From Planctomycetota bacterium (GTDB lineage Bacteria > Planctomycetota > Planctomycetia > Pirellulales > UBA1268), in NCBI GenBank assembly GCA_003669605.1, contig QWOP01000085.1, positions 1 to 64,000 of the forward strand: DNA of 64,000 bases, written 5' to 3'. The position numbers and the translations under genes are program-made. This document shows, in pieces, positions 17,902 through 25,079 of the stretch (the first letter of the stretch is position 1; every line of letters starts with the position of its first letter). A model generated the notes under the pieces. The model saw only the letters and a program-made list of their open reading frames with translations, did not search any database and had not been told where the DNA came from.

Positions 17902-19860
17902 TCAATGACAACAGCCACCCTCGAGCGGTGCCACTTTCCGCGGCGAAGGGGGGACGTTGTTGGCGGGGTTGAGCGCGAAGAATCCGGAGGGCTTGAGGAG
18001 AAATCCGATGAAGGCCGTCGGCATCACCGGGAAGTCCTCTGGCCGCGGCAGATGGGTATGGCCGAAGGTGTACCAGAAGACGACGTCGGTCGCCGCGATC
18101 GGCCGATCGGCAGCAGTCCAACGGACCAGACCATCACCGCCGGAACTCTGATTGGGATAGTCTCCGGCTGCGAATCGCTCCTCCGGATGGAACGGAGTGA
18201 CCCAGACGTGATGATCGACAAACCCGGCTCGCTTCCGCCACCAGGCCTGGGGCGCGGCAAACGGAAGGGCGTTGTCGCCGGGGAGAAAGCGGTAGCCGAC
18301 CGGTTGGCCGACGGCATTGAGCCTGCCGGGATTGATGATCTTCCAGGAGCGCGACGTTTCCAGGCAGAGGTTGGCTTGGGCTGCGGTCTCGGTGGCAAGA
18401 GTCGTCGCCCGCGCCTGAAAAGCGTTGCCGAACGGATTTTGCGGAGTGCTCTCATCTGCGACGACGTCGATTCGCTGCACAGAGTTTTCCATGCCATCGA
18501 GGTCGATATCGAGGCGGACATTGAAGAAGTGCTGGTGATTGGGGGCATAGAGCTGCTCTGCCACCAGGGCTCCCCACGGCGGCGTTTCGCCCGGCTGGAC
18601 GGCCCCCAGCGACAGCACGCCTGTCAATTTCACCTCGAACTGGATGTTGCCATCCTGATAGAGGTACCAGAAGAATCCATATTCGTAGTTCTCCACCGTC
18701 GACACCGATGACACCACCAAGCGGCGCGACCGCCTCACCTCGGGCTTTCCCAGCCGGCGGTCGGTGTGCTTCCAGAGGATTCCGTAATCCTCTTCGTGCA
18801 TGCAGATCGCGTTCTTCACAAGCAGCGGCTCGCCCCGACTGGTCGTCAGATGGGCGTCGAAATAGCGGATTAATCCCAGACAATCGCAGCCGAGTTCAAG
18901 GCTGTTTGCGCACATCCCCATTCCGTATTCGCCGACATCGAAGGCGTTCTTTCGCCGTTGTGTCTCGGTGGGATCGCCATAGGGAACCACCATCTCGGTG
19001 AGGGATGCACGGTAGAGGATGGAGCGGTCCTCTTCGCCATCGAGGCAGCGGAGATGATGGAGCGTCAGCCCCTCGCGGGCATTGAATCCGATGACGAACT
19101 TCCAGTTCTGCCAGGCGACCTGGTAGCCATCGACCACGAAACTCGGGCCATCCGGCTGGGTGATCTCTAGCGGCTTGATGTCGCGACGCTGGTCGGCGAC
19201 CCGATCGGCCGCGTAGTTGCATCCGCCGGGGGGCAGGGGCCAGTGGCCATGTTCCTCGACGCGAATCACCTCCATCGAATTGAGGTCGACGACGGGGCGG
19301 ATTCCCTCGATGGGCCGGGCGTATCCGTTCTCGGTCGGATCGGATCGCAGAAAACAGAGTGGTCGCGCCAGGCGTCGGGTACGGTCCTCCTCCGATCCGT
19401 AATTGCCGGCACTCCAGATGTCGACCATCACGAGCCGGGTGTCGGTGATGCCGTGGTGACGTGCCAGGGCGTCACGGAAGTCGGCGCTTGCCAGCACCGC
19501 GGCCTCGCATTCCACCTGCTCATCCGCCGTCATCGTCGGCTGCACGCCGGCGATCTGATGCCACGACTCCACCATGTTCTCGTCGATTGACACCACCGCT
19601 TCGTGGCAGGTGTTTGTCGCGTTGTCAAAGAGGACCGCGAAGGCCTGCCGCGGCGGCTGGCTCGGCCTGGTGCGGGTGCTGGCGTGGGCGTGGACGAGAG
19701 CCTTGGGGGGTTCGTGGAGACTCACCGACACAAAACGTATGGTCGGGGTGATGTTGCCCGAGAGTTTGAGGATTGCGACGGCTGCGCTGACCTCGGCAGC
19801 ACTGAGCGGCTCGAGGGGATGCCGGACGGGAAGCAGACTTGGAACAACTGTCTGTGACAC
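17902..19860 (-). CDS. Copper-containing primary-amine oxidase
   Basis: A 652-aa copper amine oxidase, oxidatively deaminating primary amines to aldehydes with release of ammonia and hydrogen peroxide. All key residues are visible: the catalytic-base Asp308 in FDVGEYG, the topaquinone precursor Tyr392 in ENYEYGFFW, the copper ligands His442 and His444 in NHQHFFNVRLD, and the third ligand His558 in VTPFHPEER. GTG 19860 is chosen because GAGGGAG lies seven bases upstream and it gives a normal length; the frame is open for 96 further codons without support. No signal peptide is seen, so it is probably cytoplasmic. Followed by a permease on the same strand. Confidence 0.93.
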   Translation of the reverse strand: MSQTVVPSLLPVRHPLEPLSAAEVSAAVAILKLSGNITPTIRFVSVSLHEPPKALVHAHASTRTRPSQPPRQAFAVLFDNATNTCHEAVVSIDENMVESWHQIAGVQPTMTADEQVECEAAVLASADFRDALARHHGITDTRLVMVDIWSAGNYGSEEDRTRRLARPLCFLRSDPTENGYARPIEGIRPVVDLNSMEVIRVEEHGHWPLPPGGCNYAADRVADQRRDIKPLEITQPDGPSFVVDGYQVAWQNWKFVIGFNAREGLTLHHLRCLDGEEDRSILYRASLTEMVVPYGDPTETQRRKNAFDVGEYGMGMCANSLELGCDCLGLIRYFDAHLTTSRGEPLLVKNAICMHEEDYGILWKHTDRRLGKPEVRRSRRLVVSSVSTVENYEYGFFWYLYQDGNIQFEVKLTGVLSLGAVQPGETPPWGALVAEQLYAPNHQHFFNVRLDIDLDGMENSVQRIDVVADESTPQNPFGNAFQARATTLATETAAQANLCLETSRSWKIINPGRLNAVGQPVGYRFLPGDNALPFAAPQAWWRKRAGFVDHHVWVTPFHPEERFAAGDYPNQSSGGDGLVRWTAADRPIAATDVVFWYTFGHTHLPRPEDFPVMPTAFIGFLLKPSGFFALNPANNVPPSPRKVAPLEGGCCH

Positions 19861-20310
19861 GAGAGAACTCCCTCGAAGATGGAGGCGAAAGCGATCCGCC
19901 CCAAAGATGCCTCCCGCCGCTGGGGCCGGGGTGTGATAGACCCAAGCAAATACTCCCCCGGGATACTGGCGCTCGGGACCAGATCCGCCCGACAGACTAC
20001 GGAAAAACTGGGGCAATCTCAATCCGGCAACCACTTTCCCCATCAACGAGCGACGGGCGACGAAGTCGAGTCGGCGGTCACGGGCGGGATGCGCAGTGCA
20101 ACGACAAAGCAGGCTCTGTTGCAGTGTGCCCTGCCGATAGCCTTTCACGCTCTCCTTCAGTGAGGGGTGGAATGCGTCTGCTATTCTTGCCAGACTTGGC
20201 TGCTGGTGGAGGACCGTGATCTGGTGGATTCCGATCCGAGTTCTGTTCCGACTGATTCGATCACACCGAGCCCATCGGGCTCAGGTACCCCGGCGAATAA
20301 AAGGGCGATC
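19861..20310. other. Divergent intergenic region, amine oxidase / PEP-CTERM-like gene
   Basis: No gene is supported, although both strands stay partly open. It should contain the promoters of the amine oxidase (leftward) and the PEP-CTERM-like gene (rightward). I see no clear operator, riboswitch or repeat. Confidence 0.4.
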
Positions 20311-21000
20311 ATGCGACAAAGGGAAATGGTGAACATGGATCGGCAATCGGTGCGGCACGGCGTGGCTGGCGTGGTGGCTGCCACGGCCCTCAGCCTGCTC
20401 CTGGGAGCGTGCACCGCCAGTGCCACCTCTCTGGACCTCGTCATTGCGCCGGTTATCAATCGCGTCGCGGGTTCTGGGCCGGGGTCCAACGTCTGGGCGC
20501 TGAGTTCCTTTAACTCAGGTCCAGGGGTGGTCTTCGATTACGGGGCCGGGTATCCCCCCGATCCGACCCACCTTTCCTACGACATTTACAACGACACGCC
20601 GTCCGCGATCACGGCGCTGCACTTGGAGATCTATGGGTGGGCTGACAACACGGAGGAGCCGTGGGTGCTTGTCACCGATCCTACCTACCCCGCCATTTTT
20701 GGAACGGTCCCTGGGGAGGGCGGTCCTGAGTCCGACATCTTCCGCACGATCATCATTTCACCAGATGGCAAAACAATCGATTTCACCAACGGCCTGCTGC
20801 TGCCTGGCGATCGCTTCACCGACATCGTGAAAAGTTTCAGCCTCACCAATCCGAACTACGCTGCGATGCATTCGTCGTACAGCGTGCCGGAGATCGGCGC
20901 CGCCGCGCTCGGCAGCGTGCTGCCTTTGTTGCTGGGATCCCTGGCGCTGCTTGAACGGCGGCTGCGGAGAGGAAACGCACCCCCGGGCGCGGTCGGGTAG
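20311..21000 (+). CDS. Exported protein with PEP-CTERM-like sorting signal
   Basis: A 229-aa protein. The N-terminus has a signal peptide (AGVVAATALSLLLGACTASA). The C-terminus is a sorting-signal-like block: VPEI, then a hydrophobic stretch GAAALGSVLPLLLGSLALLE, then a basic RRLRR cluster. This matches the planctomycete variant of PEP-CTERM, which is recognised by an exosortase before extracellular release. The central domain is beta-rich with no family I recognise. ATG 20311 has AAGGG five bases upstream; ATGs at 20329 and 20335 are alternatives. No exosortase is in the window. Confidence 0.68.
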   Translation: MRQREMVNMDRQSVRHGVAGVVAATALSLLLGACTASATSLDLVIAPVINRVAGSGPGSNVWALSSFNSGPGVVFDYGAGYPPDPTHLSYDIYNDTPSAITALHLEIYGWADNTEEPWVLVTDPTYPAIFGTVPGEGGPESDIFRTIIISPDGKTIDFTNGLLLPGDRFTDIVKSFSLTNPNYAAMHSSYSVPEIGAAALGSVLPLLLGSLALLERRLRRGNAPPGAVG

Positions 21001-21085
21001 TGCGGCGCGGTGGTCGTTTTTGCGGCGTGGAGACGATCGCTTCTGGGACGCCTTGGTGTGGGGAAAACTCCACGCCCGTTGTCCG

Positions 21086-21114
21086 AAAAAAACCCCCGGG
21101 CTGGTGCCCGGGGG
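21086..21114 (-). terminator. Intrinsic terminator, minus strand
   Basis: A nine-base-pair GC stem (21093-21101 paired with 21106-21114) closes a four-base loop TGGT. On the minus strand it is followed by seven T residues (A7 at 21086-21092 on the plus strand). On the plus strand the hairpin is followed by only CGAAAAA, so it acts better leftward. The nearest upstream leftward gene is SapC, whose stop is over 500 bases away. Confidence 0.7.
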
Positions 21115-21524
21115 CGAAAAAGGATCGCGGCTCGGTCGGTGGCCTACCAAGAGCACCTGATGGCGGCGCTTGGCGAACTGCCACGCGAAGGATTGCCTTC
21201 GTTGGCAGTCGGAGAACCTTTCCATTGAGCTTTCATGGGGGGAAGCCGCAACCACGTCCGCTCCGAACCACCAGGATTCGAACGAGCGGTGGTGCCCGTC
21301 TTGGCCTCGGTGTGAAGTGGCCGTTGTCACGACACCCTGCTTGTACTGATCGGCATCTGCGGGCTCAACACCTGCCATCGATTGCATCCTTGCAATCCGG
21401 CAACACCTTGGCCGCCCAGACCTCCGCACTCCCCGTGGTCGTTAGCGCAGCGAACTCACCTTGAGCTTTCGTCAGCGTCCGGCTGGGGGCGAGGACCGCG
21501 ACGCAGGAACTAGCGGTGCTTCGT

Positions 21525-21650
21525 TCCGGCCACGATCGCGGTTGCTGTCGAGGCGCAGCACTTCGGAAAACCGCCGGTTTTCCCAGCGATGACTGGAGGT
21601 GGAGAGAAGTCAGGGATGACTTTTTCCACGGGCTGAAAATAGCAAGCGCA
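21525..21650. repeat. Intergenic repeat, copy A
   Basis: About 125 bases resembling a copy at 61935-62040 along its whole length and, in its first part, a shorter copy at 24873-24935. Shared segments are GCGGTTGC, a GAAAACC...GGTTTTC hairpin, then CAGGGATGACTTTT and CGGGCT. In this copy the hairpin arms pair perfectly (GAAAACC, loop GCC, GGTTTTC). Confidence 0.6.
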
Positions 21651-21662
21651 CCCGCGGGTGCG
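21647..21662. repeat. Perfect 16-base palindrome after SapC stop
   Basis: CGCACCCGCGGGTGCG is a perfect palindrome ending two bases from the SapC stop codon. On the minus strand a TATTTT tract follows a few bases later. It could be a weak terminator or an mRNA 3'-end hairpin. Confidence 0.5.
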
Positions 21663-21663
21663 G

Positions 21664-22422
21664 TCAGCCAGTAGCCTCCTCGACAGCAGGCTTCGCAGCC
21701 AACGCCTCGAGGTAGCGATCTTTCACGGCGTTGAAGTTCCGCAGTGAATGGATATGGAGATAGATCATCTCCAGCTCGTCCGACTTGACGAGTGCAGCGA
21801 GCGCCTCGGTGGGGAGCGTGTGGAGGCGACCTCGGGTCACGCCGAGGAAATCCCCTAGCCGCACCTTCTCACCCGTGGGTGTCGTCACTTCCGCCTGCAG
21901 CGGTTCGAGGAGATTGGAATCCTTGAGCCGTTTGCAGAAGGCCTTCGTGTATTCGAACTGGGCTTGATAGGCCTTGAGGAATTCAAGGACCCGTTCGACG
22001 TAGGCAGTCGGCTTGCCGTCGTCGCCGAAGAGCCGCTGCCCACGGCCGTCGGTATTAAAGCCGGGGTGGGTTTCGTCGATGCACAGGGTGAGCGTCTGAC
22101 GGTCTTCGCTGGAGGAGAAAATAAACGGATAGCGGCGCACGAAGGACGGCACATACTTCGCCTGCCAGCCGGAAGTGGGAGTGAGATAGAGATTTTGCTC
22201 CGGCTGAATGCCGAGAATCGCAACCGGCATCACTTCCTCGCCGATCGCCACAAAGACGACGGCATATTCTTGGGCCGCCTCGGCGATTTCGACCGCTAGC
22301 AAGGGCACTGCGCTGACCAGGGAACTGAAGGCGTAGTCGTCGGAAGCGGCGAACGATGTCTTCCCGTGGCGGGCCAGCGTGATCGGAACGGCCGACTCGT
22401 AGATCAATAATTGCTTTGCCAT
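21664..22422 (-). CDS. SapC family protein
   Basis: A 252-aa protein of the SapC family, first linked to S-layer production in Campylobacter. Family features include the start of the domain at about residue 20 (DDYAFSSLVSAVPLLAVEIAE), then VPVAILGI-like (VMPVAILGI), WQAKYVPSFVRRYPFIF and the late HIHSLRNFNAVKDRYLEA. No signal peptide is present, so it acts in the cytoplasm or is exported by another route. The ATG at 22422 has GAGGAAAACC just upstream. The gene is divergent from a small acidic protein, 189 bases apart. What it does in planctomycetes is unknown. Confidence 0.85.
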   Translation of the reverse strand: MAKQLLIYESAVPITLARHGKTSFAASDDYAFSSLVSAVPLLAVEIAEAAQEYAVVFVAIGEEVMPVAILGIQPEQNLYLTPTSGWQAKYVPSFVRRYPFIFSSSEDRQTLTLCIDETHPGFNTDGRGQRLFGDDGKPTAYVERVLEFLKAYQAQFEYTKAFCKRLKDSNLLEPLQAEVTTPTGEKVRLGDFLGVTRGRLHTLPTEALAALVKSDELEMIYLHIHSLRNFNAVKDRYLEALAAKPAVEEATG

Positions 22423-22611
22423 CGGTTTTCCTCTGTTGAGATGTCGGCATCTTTTGGGAGAGAGGATATGGCCGCTGCCGGCTTCTTTCAATCGGGGGGC
22501 GGCCGGAGAGTGGCTGTGGAGTTGCCGCGTCGGCGGGGTATGCTTCGGGCGTTTGCAACTCAAAGGAACACCAGTTCCCGGCCCGCTTCACACAAGAAAG
22601 GCAGTTCGTCG

Positions 22612-22914
22612 ATGCCGCAGTTCCACATTCAAGGCGACACCGACGCCTTCGAGAATGCCGAGAGTTTCGAGATCCAGGGGGAGATGAGCCGTCACGGCTT
22701 CGTGACCGCCGAACGGACTGACGAGCAGACGGTGCTGATCAGTGAGGTGCATCTCAAGGATCTCCAGGCCTTCGACGGGCCGCTGTTCCAGGTGGACATC
22801 GACGAGGAGGAGGACTCGGTCATTCTCCGGCAAGTGCAGATGTTCTTCTGGCCCTGGGAGGACGACGAGGAATTCGAGGACCAGGACGAGGTCGACGGCG
22901 GGGACGAGGTGTGA
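22612..22914 (+). CDS. Small acidic hypothetical protein
   Basis: A 100-aa soluble protein without membrane segments. The C-terminal quarter is strongly acidic (EDDEEFEDQDEVDGGDE), with the acidic run following a WPW motif. The N-terminal part (FHIQGDTDAFENAESFEIQG) reads as a small beta domain. Family not recognised. I use the ATG at 22612 because the frame's earlier part (from 22411) runs antisense to the SapC start and lacks a site. Acidic tails like this often occur in proteins that bind basic partners; a link with the nearby basic-tailed protein is speculation. Confidence 0.6.
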   Translation: MPQFHIQGDTDAFENAESFEIQGEMSRHGFVTAERTDEQTVLISEVHLKDLQAFDGPLFQVDIDEEEDSVILRQVQMFFWPWEDDEEFEDQDEVDGGDEV

Positions 22915-23153
22915 ACGAGGGGGCCCTCCCTGAAGCACCCAAGCCTGGCCGTGCTGCCGCGGGAAATTGACCGAGTGTCGCTCTTGGCCGCGATTGCGGC
23001 GAATTGGCGTCGCACCGCGTGGCTCTTCTGATTCCTTGAAATGCACCGCGTTTGTTCGATCGCTGCCCGGATGGGATTGGTCAAAGCGCTGCGGTCCCCA
23101 TAGAATGGACGCCGTCTGGGGATCGGGGGGCCATATCAGGGAAGGAACCGCGC

Positions 23154-23435
23154 ATGGAATCCATGAGTGCGAAGTGCCGGGATAGGCTTGACGGACTGGA
23201 TGCCCTCGGGGCAGTCCAGGTCTGGCTCGATGGGGCGTATGGGGTGGGCGAGGAGCCAAGCCTCGTTGCCCTGCTCCGCAGGAAACTCAATCTCGATCTG
23301 TTCGAGAGGGAGGTCCGCGAACTCCTCTACGATGCCCTCGACCATGGTTGGTCCGCAAACGTGATTCTCGAGCGACTCAAAGAGGCCGACGAGAGTTCCG
23401 AAGGGGTCTACTCGCCCGGATCCCATCCCCGCTGA
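23154..23435 (+). CDS. Small hypothetical protein (93 aa)
   Basis: A 93-aa helical protein with no signal peptide or membrane helix. The central part (LVALLRRKLNLDLFEREVRELLYDALDHG) looks like a real amphipathic helical bundle. Family not recognised. AAGGA is placed seven bases before the ATG at 23154, which I take as the start; the ATG at 23163 is an alternative. It precedes the histone-tail protein in the same direction with a 123-base gap. Confidence 0.55.
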   Translation: MESMSAKCRDRLDGLDALGAVQVWLDGAYGVGEEPSLVALLRRKLNLDLFEREVRELLYDALDHGWSANVILERLKEADESSEGVYSPGSHPR

Positions 23436-23558
23436 GAGGGATCCTCGAAGACTCCGTTGTTCGACAGTCGGCATCGCCGGGATCGGCCGGAGCGGTTATT
23501 CTTGCGCTTCCCTCTCTTTTCTTCGAACCCACCGCTAGCCAAAGGTCAGTTACCTGTG

Positions 23559-24221
23559 ATGTCCGAGATTCTCTCCGAGACCGAAGGCTGCAACCTCCTC
23601 TCCCGCCTCTTTCGGGCACGGGGCTACTCGATCGAACGCAATCTGATGTTCCGCGAGTATGGTGTCGAGTTTCATATCGACGGCTGGGACGCCAAGGCCC
23701 GTGTCGGGTTTGAGTTCCTCTCCAGTGAGGACGGCGACCACGAAGACCTCTCGCTGGCCGAATACCAGACGCTGATGGTCGAGCAACGCCGCGGGGAGTT
23801 GTCGCTGTTCATCATCGACGAGGTGGAGCCGCTCTCGGCTGCCGACCTCGCCGCCTCGGCCGGCGAATTCCTCGATGAGGTCGCCGCGGCGCGGGATTCA
23901 CGCAGGCGGGCCGCCACCGGGAAGCGGGCCACCACGGGCAAGGCCCCGGCGACCCCAAAGCGGGCTGCCAAGCGGACTGCCAAGGCTGCCAAGGGGACTG
24001 CCAAGTCGAAGGGAGCGGCGCAGCCCGCCGCAACGAAAAAGCCTGTCGCCGCAGCCAAGCGTGCTGCTCAGAAGAGGGCTGCCTCCAAGACCGCCGCCGT
24101 GAAGAAGGCCCCGGTTCCCCGGCAGGGATCAGCAAAAGTGACGCTGAAAGTGGCCCCGAAGGGGGCTCGGAAGCCGAAACCGGCAGCCTCCAAGCGGTCG
24201 GCTGCCAAGAAGAAGGGGTAG
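23559..24221 (+). CDS. Protein with histone H1-like Lys/Ala-rich tail
   Basis: A 220-aa protein with two parts. Residues 1 to about 105 form an acidic-to-neutral folded domain (NLLSRLFRARGYSIERNL then YGVEFHIDGWDAKARVGFEFL), which resembles a restriction-endonuclease-like or small alpha/beta domain but which I cannot assign. Residues from about 110 on are a low-complexity tail of Ala, Lys, Arg, Thr and Pro with repeated AAKR, TAKAAKG and AAKK units, like the C-terminal domain of histone H1 and bacterial Hc1-type proteins. It probably binds DNA or RNA without specificity. The ATG at 23559 precedes the folded domain. Tail codon use is repetitive and the length may vary between strains. Confidence 0.7.
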   Translation: MSEILSETEGCNLLSRLFRARGYSIERNLMFREYGVEFHIDGWDAKARVGFEFLSSEDGDHEDLSLAEYQTLMVEQRRGELSLFIIDEVEPLSAADLAASAGEFLDEVAAARDSRRRAATGKRATTGKAPATPKRAAKRTAKAAKGTAKSKGAAQPAATKKPVAAAKRAAQKRAASKTAAVKKAPVPRQGSAKVTLKVAPKGARKPKPAASKRSAAKKKG

Positions 24222-24498
24222 TCGGAAAGGCCCGCTCTCGGTGCCGGAGGACGCGCCGCAGGGGCCTGTTGGGGCGGAATGAGGAAGGTTCCCCGGGGGA
24301 ATTACCGGGTGAGCGCCCTTGAGAACCCTGCGCTCTACCTGTAGGGTGAAACGGTTGGTTCGGCCGTTGACACTGGGATTCCGGCAGTCGCCGTTGTTCT
24401 TTGCTCTCCCCAAACCCTCTGGCGGGCTGCCACTTTCAGTCACTTTCGACGCGACCCCGAAAGCTCAACTAGGGTCTCTTGCAGGAGATGATGTTCGG

Positions 24499-24852
24499 AT
24501 GGGAAAGAAACTTTATGTGGGCAATCTGCCCTACAGCGTGACCAACGACTCTCTGGAGCAGATGTTCACGGAGTTCGGTACGGTCACCAGCGCTCAGGTC
24601 ATCCAGGACCGCGAGACCGGACGCAGCAAGGGGTTTGGCTTTGTGGAGATCCAGGCCGACGATGCCGCCCAGCGGGCCATCGACGCAATGAACGACAAGG
24701 AAATCGACGGCCGTCGCCTGACGGTCAATGAGGCCAAGCCCCGCGAAGCTGGTGGCGGCGGCGGTGGTCGTGGTGGGTACGGCGGCGGCGGCGGTGGCGG
24801 CGGTGGTGGTGGCTACGGCGGCGGCGGTGGCGGTGGCGGTCGCCGCTACTAA
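24499..24852 (+). CDS. Glycine-rich RRM RNA-binding protein
   Basis: A 117-aa RNA-binding protein with one RNA-recognition motif and a glycine tail. RNP2 is LYVGNL at residues 5-10 and RNP1 is KGFGFVEI at about residues 44-51, both intact. The last 30 or so residues are almost entirely Gly with Tyr and Arg (YGGGG units, final RRY), as in cyanobacterial and planctomycete glycine-rich RNA-binding proteins. It likely acts as an RNA chaperone, often stress- or cold-linked in this group. The ATG at 24499 follows AGGAG; it gives a start right at the RRM. A clear terminator lies 136 bases downstream. Confidence 0.92.
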   Translation: MGKKLYVGNLPYSVTNDSLEQMFTEFGTVTSAQVIQDRETGRSKGFGFVEIQADDAAQRAIDAMNDKEIDGRRLTVNEAKPREAGGGGGGRGGYGGGGGGGGGGGYGGGGGGGGRRY

Positions 24853-24872
24853 GCAGTCACGGAGAAGCCTGC

Positions 24873-24935
24873 CGGAACGACTGCATAAGGCGGTTGCGAG
24901 TGCATTGCACTTGAGAAAACGGGAGGTTTTCCACA
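24873..24935. repeat. Intergenic repeat, copy B (short)
   Basis: About 60 bases between the RRM gene and its terminator match the first part of copies A and C. It contains GGCGGTTGCGAG, a GTGCATTGCAC inverted repeat and AAAACGGGAGGTTTT, which folds as a hairpin. The CAGGGATGAC part is absent. Confidence 0.55.
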
Positions 24936-24987
24936 GTCTGCTCGTTGCCCGCTCTCGCAGTCATGCGATGAGCAGTTCTGAAAACAG

Positions 24988-25023
24988 CCGGAGGGTCCCA
25001 GAATTGGGCCCTCCGGTTTTTTT
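24988..25023 (+). terminator. Intrinsic terminator of the RRM gene
   Basis: The arms CCGGAGGG (24988-24995) and CCCTCCGG (25009-25016) pair fully, extended inward by CCCA/TGGG with one bulged T, closing a GAAT loop. Seven T residues follow (25017-25023). It ends the RRM transcript and separates it from the convergent TPR gene. Confidence 0.9.
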
Positions 25024-25079
25024 GTCTGCAGCGCGCGCGCGGCACCCGCGGAAAGCGGGCGCTGGCCCCGCGCTCGAGT

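Larger units (their letters stand above)
21001..21663. other. 663-base gap with repeats and an orphan terminator
   Basis: No protein gene is supported. The gap holds a strong hairpin whose U-tract lies on the minus strand (21086-21114), a long intergenic repeat (21525-21650) and a perfect palindrome next to the SapC stop (21647-21662). One minus-strand frame within about 21300-21520 reads without stops and has a plausible composition but no family. Because the terminator points leftward, a minus-strand transcript may cross the whole gap, either as a long SapC 3'-UTR or as a separate non-coding RNA. Confidence 0.45.

Noticed and set aside
21270-21300. A TTCGAAT motif resembling a tRNA T-arm on the minus strand
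   Set aside because: The bases around TTCGAAT do not form the five-pair T-stem, and no acceptor stem or anticodon arm can be placed.
22915-23153. Small open frames between the acidic protein and the 93-aa protein
   Set aside because: They lack start sites and compositional support, and most are continuations of neighbouring frames.
24361-24395. TTGACA at 24367 as a -35 box for the RRM gene
   Set aside because: No acceptable -10 hexamer lies 16-18 bases downstream, so it is not reported as a promoter.
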